Source of the DNA: Zelopaecilomyces penicillatus
Taxonomy: Eukaryota > Ascomycota > Sordariomycetes > Hypocreales > Pseudodiploosporaceae
Length of the DNA: 64,000 nt
Assembly: GCA_005765155.1 (NCBI GenBank)
Contig: VCCP01000002.1
Coordinates: 1,054,001-1,118,000 of the forward strand
Reading direction: 5' to 3'
In this document: positions 56,731 through 64,000 of the stretch, piece by piece
How positions within the stretch are numbered: the stretch's first letter is position 1
Layout of the letters: the number at the start of each line of letters is the position of its first letter
Notes under the pieces: generated by a model
Told to the model about the DNA's origin: nothing
Databases searched by the model: none
What the model saw: only the letters and a program-made list of their open reading frames with translations
Program-made: the position numbers and the translations under genes

Positions 56731-58429
56731 TGAGCGTTGGTGTGGATGTTGGTTGAACCCACGAGGTGAGCCCCGATGGAAGATGCGGGCGTGATGGCAT
56801 CACGGTGCATGTTTGTGTGTATCGTGGTGACGATTTGAGGGGACAATACGGGCAGTTTCTCCGTCCGAACCCAGCCACACCACCAATGTTCTTGTACGTT
56901 ACACAATCGAGCCGTCTTTTCAGAGATGGGGTTTCGTTTCTAAATAAAAAAAAACTGGATGGTTTGAGATCTTGATGCGCAAAGTAAGAGAGAGTTCTGC
57001 TTATTTATGTATTACTCATTATGTTCATTTGTTTGTTAAGAAGAGGGCAGCGCGTAATTACATCGGTACTATAGAACCAGGCAAGTCATGGAGATAGGAT
57101 ATTTGAGATGGCAAGTTTCTTTTTGTTAGGTAGAGTCGGGTAGGTGTAATTAGGTAGGTACCTGACATGACAGGACAGTGAAGGCATCCACCCCCAGCAC
57201 TAGCCCACCGTTTGGCACTTCTGGCGCTCCATATGAAGCCCTGTGGCCCCCACCTGTACTTGTAAGGGCATCCCCTGTGACCCCTAAAATTAGTACGAAT
57301 AAACCAGAGCAGAAGTGCCCGTCAGTCAGAGTTTGAGTCCCTTTCCAAAACCTGGGCACCGGCACCACCCTGCTAGCCGACCGGGAGGCTTTCAAGAGGG
57401 CCGTGGTTTGATTTTCCCTTTATTAGTCGACGCTATTATTTTCTTCTTTTCTTCCTAACTCTTAGTAGAGCGGGCCGCGGTAGGCTCTCGCTAGGAGAGA
57501 TTTTAGACCAAATTACTACCTACCTAGTGAGAGAGGGCCGTGGGTAAAGAGAAAAAAAAACGGGTGAGTGAGAAAGGTAGAGAGAGAGAAAGAGGAAAGG
57601 AACAGGCCCGGGCGGCTCAGGCAACCAAGAAAGGGCGTAAAAAGAGAGTAAGACATGTGCATGAAATGCGCGTAAAAGGCTTGGTTTACACATACAACGA
57701 GTAATCACCTGGTCTCGATTCCGCCGTACTTCCGCCATACCTCACCTTGCTATTGGGAGGTCGGATACTACCTGAATATCAGCCACTTACAGCACTGGCT
57801 TGGCCGGTTCACGGGAGGGCCTCCGAACCTACTAACCTACTCGCAACCCCCCGCCTCCATTGAGCATCTCGTTGGTTCGCCCTCTGCAGGTTTCGGGGCC
57901 GGTGGGCAGCCCAGTAATGGTGAGGCTGAGAACAAAGAAGAAGAATCATGATCACTGAATAGCACCGTGAATTGGGGGGTGCGCCAGAGACCGGGTAGAT
58001 GAGACCAGGTCAGGGGTACATGTAGCCTATCAGCCGCGGCAGCACTCCCCTGCCCCGACTTGGGTATGCCTGGGCTTGGGAGACTCGGGGAAGTACACCT
58101 AATACATAGCTTACAGGCCTCCCCCCCCCATGGGACACACTAAAAAATGATTACTTTTCGTCCCGAGTATCTGCACTGTATCAACAAATCCAGCCTGTCA
58201 TCGACTTGGCTATCCGTTGCTCATCATTACAAAAGGGCACAGCTTGGTACATGCACGCTACATCATGGAGGCAGGTAGGTAATTAACACGCCCCAGGAGG
58301 TGATGAAGAGCGTTCTGCAACTTGCGATGCAGCCGGAATTGTTAGCATTGTTCTGATTAGATATCAAACGTGCCTGCTCTTCCTGTCTGCCTGATTGCGT
58401 CCTTCCTTCCCAAGTTCGGCGGCCAGATC

Positions 58430-58760
58430 CGAACTTTGCCACCACCTCCACGACGCACACAGTCTCTCTTTCTCACTCTTTCATTTCCCCCCCTTCTATC
58501 CTGCGCGTTCTCGACTCTCTCTCATTCTCTCTTACGACTGGCGCCTTGGCCTTCTTCCACTTCGTCGCTCGTTGTTTCGCGCAGGGCTCTGGGCAGGCCA
58601 AGACTTCTCTCTGTCCCCTTTACTCTGTTCTCTTTCGTCCTTTTCAGCTCCATTCACCCGTTCTTTCGTTTCGGTCGGCTTCCGAATCTTCTTCGTCTTC
58701 TTCTTCGTCTTCTTTCGCCTTCTCCGCTCCCTCTCCGCCCTCTCCCCTCAGCCCCGTGTC
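58430..58760. repeat. Pyrimidine-rich low-complexity tract
   Basis: Long runs of C/T on the plus strand, including repeated TCTTC/GTCTTC words near 58690-58725. Such tracts are frequent upstream of transcription starts in filamentous fungi. Confidence 0.6.
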
Positions 58761-59463
58761 CCGACAGTCCCGACCGTCCGGGCACCCCCCTGGTTCAGCT
58801 GGGGAAAGAAAAAAAAGGCGCCGTCGGGGCCCTCTGACACTCGGACTGACACCCAGACTGATTGACAGAACTATTATTATAGTAGTACGTCGCTCCCCGT
58901 CGACTCTAGTGCCGGCCATCCTCACAGACTTGACTGTTGCATTGCATGCACCGCCATGGTTCGCGCGCTGACGAAAAGCGCAACCGCACCCACTGACAGC
59001 AATTTAGTTCAACTGCGCTCTGCCCTGTATCAGCTTTGCTGCTCTTTTTAATTATCCATCCCCAGCGGGCCCATCGCCCCCTTTTTCGTCCTTTCAACGT
59101 TTCTTTGTGTTCTTTTTCCTCCCACATGAACTGCAGAGCCTACACGACCAGTAGTGCTTCTTTTTCTTCCCCGTTCACAGCATCCTTCTGAACGAGTCGG
59201 ATGTCACATCTGACTCGGTCGAAGAGAACAGCCATGAGCCTCGGTTTAAGCTCGCACTCGGTAGCCAACATAACCACGGGAAAGCCACCGGCGAGACTTA
59301 AACCATTACTGCTACGCCAATAAACGCTAATTCCGTTGCTGTTTTTTTTTCCTTTCTGTGTATTGAGGAGGAGGAGAACAACTGTGCGACACGTCACAAG
59401 CCTTACTAAGAGGCGTGGTCAAGGAGAGAAGACCTTTACAGTGGGCAAGAAAAAGAAAAGACA

Positions 59464-60468
59464 ATGCCCACATATCTGTGCCACGGTTTTCGATGGCATC
59501 GTCGATACATTCGCATTTTCGTCATTTTGAACAATATTGACGATGCTGCCCCGGATTGGATCATAGGCCGCGTCACTTCAGCGGCTATCTTGACTCATAT
59601 TCATACTAATTTCGATTATTTGCCCCATCGATTGCCGCAAGAGCCGGCCCCGTCTGAGCGTAGACGTCTCAATTATCAAAAACATGTCCCTGTGTTGAAG
59701 CACAAGAAGAGCCTCCATCTAGAGGATGACCTTTCCATGGTTGCCTCACAGATCCCTTACTCTGACGATAGTGTATTAGCTCATGACTGGTCAGCAGTGA
59801 AGTTGCTGGAGGAGCATGACCCAAATGAGACTACGTACTCTTCCAGACCATATGCCTACGTTGCAGATCATGTGGTCCGCATTGATCTTGGTGCCAGCGT
59901 CACCGATGAGATGACCAAATACGAGAGACTTGCCAGAACCAGAAAGGAAGGCCGTTGGTTCGAGAGGTTGAGGGATGAGCTACAAATGGACGCCGCTCAG
60001 CACGAGAGCATTGGGTGGTATGTCGTTGTTTGCGGCGATGAGGAAAGGCTTGCACCCGAACGACCTAGCGAGGAATCCAACTTTGGAGGCAGCCTGCGTG
60101 AGAGCACTTATGATGCTTACAACTACACTGAGGAACCGGCGCGTTCCTTCTCAACCGCCAGTCCTCCTGCACGTATGGATCGCCCATTGACAGCTGCGAC
60201 TGTTGGGCCCGGACGAACGACCAGCAGGGACTATCCTAAGGGCTATTCTGGGGATTATTCGGTGGGACGGACGGAGCGGCCAACAACACCTGGAGGCTCT
60301 GGAGGAAAGCGCAGCAAAGATTATACGACTCCAGAACGTTCCCCTCGCGAGCTCAGGAATGGGAATGGGAATGAGCCACATCAACAACCATCCCTACGAC
60401 ATAAAATTTCAAGAGCTGCCGGACTGCGACGCTTTTTTGGCAGAAAAGATGAGCCTATGCCGGACTAA
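59464..60468 (+). CDS. flbE: FlbE-like developmental regulator
   Basis: Intronless, 334 residues. The N-terminus MPTYLCHGFRWHRRYIRIFV followed by LNNIDDAAPDWIIG resembles the conserved start of FlbE proteins. A second conserved block has LLEEHDPNETTYSSRPYAYV then ADHVVRIDLGAS, and a third has GWYVVVCGDEER. The last third is low-complexity, rich in Ser, Arg, Tyr and Pro, and ends basic (LRHKISRAAGLRRFFGRKDE). In Aspergillus FlbE acts upstream of the conidiation regulator brlA and sits at hyphal tips; Sordariomycete members are longer than the Aspergillus protein, as seen here. The assignment rests on remembered family motifs, so it is fairly but not fully sure. The leader is C/T-rich and long. 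Confidence 0.68.
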   Translation: MPTYLCHGFRWHRRYIRIFVILNNIDDAAPDWIIGRVTSAAILTHIHTNFDYLPHRLPQEPAPSERRRLNYQKHVPVLKHKKSLHLEDDLSMVASQIPYSDDSVLAHDWSAVKLLEEHDPNETTYSSRPYAYVADHVVRIDLGASVTDEMTKYERLARTRKEGRWFERLRDELQMDAAQHESIGWYVVVCGDEERLAPERPSEESNFGGSLRESTYDAYNYTEEPARSFSTASPPARMDRPLTAATVGPGRTTSRDYPKGYSGDYSVGRTERPTTPGGSGGKRSKDYTTPERSPRELRNGNGNEPHQQPSLRHKISRAAGLRRFFGRKDEPMPD

Positions 60469-61364
60469 AGAAGACCTTTGCGACATGTTTACGATACGAT
60501 ACGTCATGGCGTTTGCACTTTATTTTCTTTTCTCTATATTCAAAAGGGATTTCAGTCTCTGCAGTATTACTGGATACTTGTATGGTGTTGTATTATGGTT
60601 CACTTGGGTCATTTGGCTGCGGTCTCAGATAACTGGACGTCTGGGGCGGTAGTTTTTGTTCTATACCACGGGCGTTCGGTGGGTAATTGATTCGCCAGGG
60701 ACATGTCTTATTAATATTACGTACGAACGGCTATGGAATGGTGGAGAAGGAAATGTATTATGATGTCGGATTCAGTCAGCTCTTCAGCATCTCTGCCACT
60801 TGATTTATGTATAACTACATTGGCCTGGACGTTTAAACGAAACGGGCATTAAAATGCGATGTCGGATTCAAAGGGGGAATGGGAGTGAATAAACAAATAC
60901 ACAAACAAACAAGCAAAAATATAATAAAATAACACCATTGAACTTGCAGAATGAAATCCAGTTCGTGCCTGGGCCGCAGTTTAATACTATAATTAAATCA
61001 CAGCGGCTCAAGCTCCCTTATTATAGTAGTACTCAAGCTACTCAAGCACCATGACGTCGCGTCATCACGTGTGGGGCGCTCATTCACACTTCTTCGACGA
61101 CAGCTCTCCCTAGTTTCTCAGGGGGAACAGGAGGGAGATCCGGGAGCTAAGAAGCTCTCCTAAGCTACACATCGGTGGTTTATTTTCCTTTATTAATCTA
61201 CATGTTAATCCTTCATCTTCATCTTCATCCTACCAGTTTTTGGCACGTCTAGGAGTGGAGACGATCCTTCGCCTCTTTCGCATGGCGTCCGCCCTAACCT
61301 CGAGCCGTGTCGCATTGGCCTGCCCATTGCCCTTGGACCACCCCCAGCGATCGACGGCGGCCCG
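60469..61364. other. Intergenic region between the FlbE-like and MFS genes
   Basis: About 0.9 kb holding the 3' flank of the FlbE-like gene and the MFS gene promoter. A CTTCAT triplet-like run lies at 61211-61228. No gene is recognised. Confidence 0.5.
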
Positions 61365-63275
61365 ATGACCTACCTCCATCATGGCGACGAGTCCCCGTCG
61401 TTTGCGCAGACGGGGGCCGAGTTCAACCTCGACGACAGCGACGTCTTTGACGAGGATGATGACGATCACCACAGAAATGACGGATATCATGGAACTGACG
61501 ATTACGATCTCCGGTTCGAGGCCGGTTCTGGAAGCTCTGAGGCATACGAGATGGTGAGCGGTAGCGCACGAGACGTGTCGCGGGGCCGTGGCATCAGTGG
61601 CGGCGGTGGTGGTGATGGCCTCGGATCCAAGAGCATGGGAGCACAAAAGCATCTGGATGGAGCGGTCGGTAGAGGAGCCAGTAGTGGGAGCTCTGCGGCG
61701 AGTTTCCAGCTGTATACGCCAGACGAAGAGATTGCAGTGCGGAGGAAGTTTGACCGCAAGCTGGTGCTCTTTGTTGCGTTGCTCTTCATGTTGAGCTTCG
61801 TTGATCGGTCAAGTACGCCCCTCCCCACCCCAAGAGCATCCCATTTCTCACAAACCTGTCTGCTTGGACACACATTGAATACCGTACCTACTCTTACCGA
61901 TATACCATATCCTTTGCTAACAAACCCCGTCCCTTATAAAGACATCGGCAACGCCCGCATTGCCGGCATGGAGGAAGACCTACAAACCGACCCCCCACGC
62001 GACGACTGGTACGACTGGTCCCTAACCGCCTTCTACCTTTCCTACATCGCCTTTGAGTGGATGTCGCTGCTGTGGAAGCTCATCCCCGCGCACGTCTTCG
62101 TCTCCCTCACCGTGCTCTCCTGGGGCGTCATAGCCTCGCTGCAGGCCGTGGCGCCTTCGTACCCGGTGCTCGTTGCGCTGCGTGTGCTGCTGGGCGTTGG
62201 CGAGGCCGCCTTTGCTGGCATACCCTTTTACCTGAGCTTCTTTTTTAAGCGGCGCGAGCTAGCGTTTCGCACGGCGATTTTCATCTCGGCGGCGCCGCTG
62301 GCGACGAGTTTTGCGAGCACCCTAGCTTGGTTGATTGTGAGGCTGGCGAGGTTTGGACCGATTGCGCCCTGGAGACTGCTTTTTTTGCTTGAAGGGTTTC
62401 CTTCGGTTGTGATTTCTGTTGTGGCGTGGAATGTCATTCCTGATTCACCGCAGACAGCGTCGTATCTCACCAAGCGAGAGCGCAAGGTTGCCCGGCTACG
62501 TCTACGTGGTGAGAAGGCTGCCTCATCATCATCCTCTTCCTCTTCCTCGGGCCTCAAATCCCGTGAAATCCTTGCCGTGCTCCGCGATCCCGTCGCCTGG
62601 ATCACCGCCGCCATGCTCTTCCTCACCAACATGGCCTATTCCTCCCTACCCGTCTTCCTGCCCAAGATCATGACCGAAATGGGCCATGACGTCCTTGCCT
62701 CCCAGGCCCTCAGTGCACCCCCTTACCTCATAGCCTTTGTTGTTGTCCTCTTTACCGCCCACATGTCGGACCGCCTGGGAGTCCGTACTGTGCCCATCGT
62801 CTTCCATGCCTTTTCCTCTGCCCTAGGCTACGCCGTTCTCGCCCTTGCCGAATCTTTCCACATTCCCCCTTTTCTCCGCTACCTGGCCGTTTACCCGGCC
62901 GCCATCGGCTTTTTCAACGTCGTCACCCTCGTCATTGCTTGGAGCATTAACAACCAGGCTAGCGAAAGCCGCCAGGGCGGTGGATTTGCCCTGATGCAGC
63001 TTATCGGCCAGTGCGGACCTATGGTGGGCACCCGCTTGTATCCTAACAAGGATGCCCCTTATTATTCACACGGCATGCAGACATGCGCTTGGGCGATGTT
63101 TGTCGTTGCTATCTTGGCTCTCGTTCTTCGTATATACTTGCGGCATCGTAATCGGAAAATGGACGAAGCTGAGGCAGCGAAGCTAGCCAGTGGAACTACA
63201 GTTGAGGAAGAAGGCCTTGTTGCTTTTGGGATATTGAAAAGAACCCCCAGAGACACATTTAGGTATATGCTTTGA
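61365..63275 (+). CDS. Major facilitator superfamily transporter (anion:cation symporter-like)
   Basis: Predicted 593-residue protein from two exons (61365-61812, 61942-63275). The first ~125 residues are cytosolic, acidic and Ser/Gly-rich. TM1 is KLVLFVALLFMLSFVDRSN followed by IGNARIAGMEEDL; this core is rebuilt only when the 129-nt intron is removed, and it is typical of the allantoate/anion:cation symporter branch of the MFS. Further motifs are FYLSYIAFEW, WGVIASLQAV, LRVLLGVGEAAFAGIPFYLS and WRLLFLLEGFPSVVISVVAW. A poly-Ser loop (about ten Ser) precedes the second six-helix half, which ends near LVLRIYLRHRN. The substrate cannot be told from sequence; relatives carry vitamins, allantoate or other organic anions. 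Plasma-membrane location is inferred. Confidence 0.9.
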   Translation: MTYLHHGDESPSFAQTGAEFNLDDSDVFDEDDDDHHRNDGYHGTDDYDLRFEAGSGSSEAYEMVSGSARDVSRGRGISGGGGGDGLGSKSMGAQKHLDGAVGRGASSGSSAASFQLYTPDEEIAVRRKFDRKLVLFVALLFMLSFVDRSSTPLPTPRASHFSQTCLLGHTLNTVPTLTDIPYPLLTNPVPYKDIGNARIAGMEEDLQTDPPRDDWYDWSLTAFYLSYIAFEWMSLLWKLIPAHVFVSLTVLSWGVIASLQAVAPSYPVLVALRVLLGVGEAAFAGIPFYLSFFFKRRELAFRTAIFISAAPLATSFASTLAWLIVRLARFGPIAPWRLLFLLEGFPSVVISVVAWNVIPDSPQTASYLTKRERKVARLRLRGEKAASSSSSSSSSGLKSREILAVLRDPVAWITAAMLFLTNMAYSSLPVFLPKIMTEMGHDVLASQALSAPPYLIAFVVVLFTAHMSDRLGVRTVPIVFHAFSSALGYAVLALAESFHIPPFLRYLAVYPAAIGFFNVVTLVIAWSINNQASESRQGGGFALMQLIGQCGPMVGTRLYPNKDAPYYSHGMQTCAWAMFVVAILALVLRIYLRHRNRKMDEAEAAKLASGTTVEEEGLVAFGILKRTPRDTFRYML

Positions 63276-63508
63276 TGCAATACCAGTACACATTTTTTCT
63301 GACATTTAATGCACTACTCACAAATCTTGTCATTGATTTTTCACCCTTACAAGCTTTTGGAGGCCAATAATGATTACAATACACATTGGATGATACAATA
63401 TCTATTCTATCTGACCCTCCTATGCATGTGTATCCTGACGATAGTGTCATGCCACTAATTCTTTGTCGTGATGTGTAATTTATTCTAGGATCTTGCTCCA
63501 GATGGAAT
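63276..63508. other. Short convergent intergenic region
   Basis: AT-rich 3' flanks of two convergent genes; nothing else is seen. Confidence 0.45.
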
Positions 63509-64000
63509 TCAAGATCTCCGCGAGATGCTGCCCCTGAATAACATCCACTTGGGTGCCTCAAAACGTTTGGTTCCGTCATGCCACCAGTCTTCATCCTCAC
63601 CCATAGAATAGGCACCAAAAAGGGTCTGCTCTTTTTTGGTATCCGGTTGCTCAGGGTTCTCTTCACGTCGTTTGGCTTTCCATGCTTCGAATGCTCTGCG
63701 GTCATGGTGATTATGGGCCAGCCTCCATTTCTGGCATGCTTGACTCAGTCGACGACTACTCTGGTGATAGACGTCGCTGGCCCATTTTCGAAAGCCCAGC
63801 CTTGGACGTTTGAAAGAATTGGAAAGGCTGCGTAGGGAGAAGTGCGATGCCTTGCGTTTAGACTGCCATGTTGATGGCTGAGAGTGGGTTGGTGTGCAGG
63901 GGAAAAATGCCTGTGCAGGATCAGGACTGGCTAGTTTATAATAAGCGTCATGAATACCATCATACTGTCCTCGTATTTGGGTTTCCGCCACATGGATACT
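63509..64000 (-). CDS. 5'-partial hypothetical protein running off the right edge
   Basis: The frame is open from the window edge to the stop at 63509, giving at least 163 residues, so the N-terminus lies outside the window or in an earlier exon. It is basic and rich in Arg, Ser and Trp: KRKASHFSLRSLSNSFKRPR, FRKWASDVYHQSS, CQKWRLAHNHHDRRAFEAWK and AKRREENPEQPD. The end is LFGAYSMGEDEDWWHDGTKR. I do not recognise a domain. The balanced composition and regular Trp spacing favour a real gene, but there is no homology-based support. Confidence 0.55.
   Translation of the reverse strand, partial: SIHVAETQIRGQYDGIHDAYYKLASPDPAQAFFPCTPTHSQPSTWQSKRKASHFSLRSLSNSFKRPRLGFRKWASDVYHQSSRRLSQACQKWRLAHNHHDRRAFEAWKAKRREENPEQPDTKKEQTLFGAYSMGEDEDWWHDGTKRFEAPKWMLFRGSISRRS

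Larger units (their letters stand above)
56108..59463. other. Gene-poor region upstream of the FlbE-like gene
   Basis: About 3.4 kb without a supportable gene. GGAAT repeats lie near 56708-56728, TAGGTAGG runs near 57150 and 57520, and a strongly C/T-rich block at 58430-58760. The C/T-rich block produces long low-complexity frames (Ser/Phe/Leu/Pro) that are not called. It probably belongs to the promoter or leader of the gene at 59464. Confidence 0.45.

Noticed and set aside
58370..58865. Overlapping frames of about 155 codons in two phases
   Set aside because: They come from the C/T-rich tract and are low-complexity Ser/Phe/Leu/Pro sequence.
1..64000. tRNA, 5S rRNA, CRISPR arrays and transposase genes
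   Set aside because: I looked for T-loop-like GTTCGA words, 5S-like blocks, regularly spaced repeats and transposase or reverse-transcriptase motifs and found nothing convincing by eye; tRNAscan-SE and Infernal would be decisive.

Overview
The window looks like chromosomal DNA of a filamentous ascomycete, most likely a sordariomycete and plausibly Hypocreales. The genes have short introns (about 50-130 nt) with GTAAGT/GTATGT-type donors and CTAAC-like branch sites. They encode fungal families such as a two-finger GATA iron regulator, FlbE, Clr2, an AA14-like oxygenase and GPI-anchored wall proteins. Intergenic DNA carries many GTAGGTA/TACCTAC words. I see no bacterial operons, CRISPR arrays, rRNA or convincing tRNA genes. 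The species cannot be named from sequence reading alone.

Layout: (1) 1-14 kb holds an RRM-RGG-RRM RNA-binding protein (-), the diflavin reductase Tah18 (+), an AA14-like secreted copper oxygenase (-) and a membrane-anchored aspartic-protease-like protein whose first catalytic motif is lost (-). (2) 13.8-18.9 kb is gene-poor. (3) 18.9-25.5 kb has a Ser/Thr-rich GPI-type surface protein (+) convergent with an F-box/WD/UIM protein (-) of Ufo1-like architecture. (4) 25.5-36.1 kb is a 10.5 kb stretch with no supportable gene, rich in short repeats. (5) 36-49.5 kb is gene-dense and mostly nuclear: a triple zinc-ribbon protein (+), the heterochromatin silencing factor Clr2 (-), the SMC5/6 subunit Nse1 (+), a single-pass membrane protein (+), the COMPASS subunit Bre2/Ash2 (-) and a GATA siderophore repressor (+), the last two divergent. 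(6) 52.3-56.1 kb encodes a large regulator combining a Zn2Cys6-spaced cysteine cluster, a TALE-type homeodomain, C2H2 fingers and five C-terminal repeats of one unnamed module. (7) 59.4-64 kb has a FlbE-like developmental regulator (+), an MFS transporter (+) and a 5'-partial gene running off the right edge (-).

There is no biosynthetic or defence cluster. Genes are monocistronic with their own promoters. The strongest loose theme is chromatin and transcription control: Clr2, Nse1 and Bre2 lie within about 8 kb, next to the iron regulator, and the multi-domain homeobox factor follows. Exon boundaries were deduced by hand from splice signals, reading frame and family continuity; every spliced model listed keeps an open frame.
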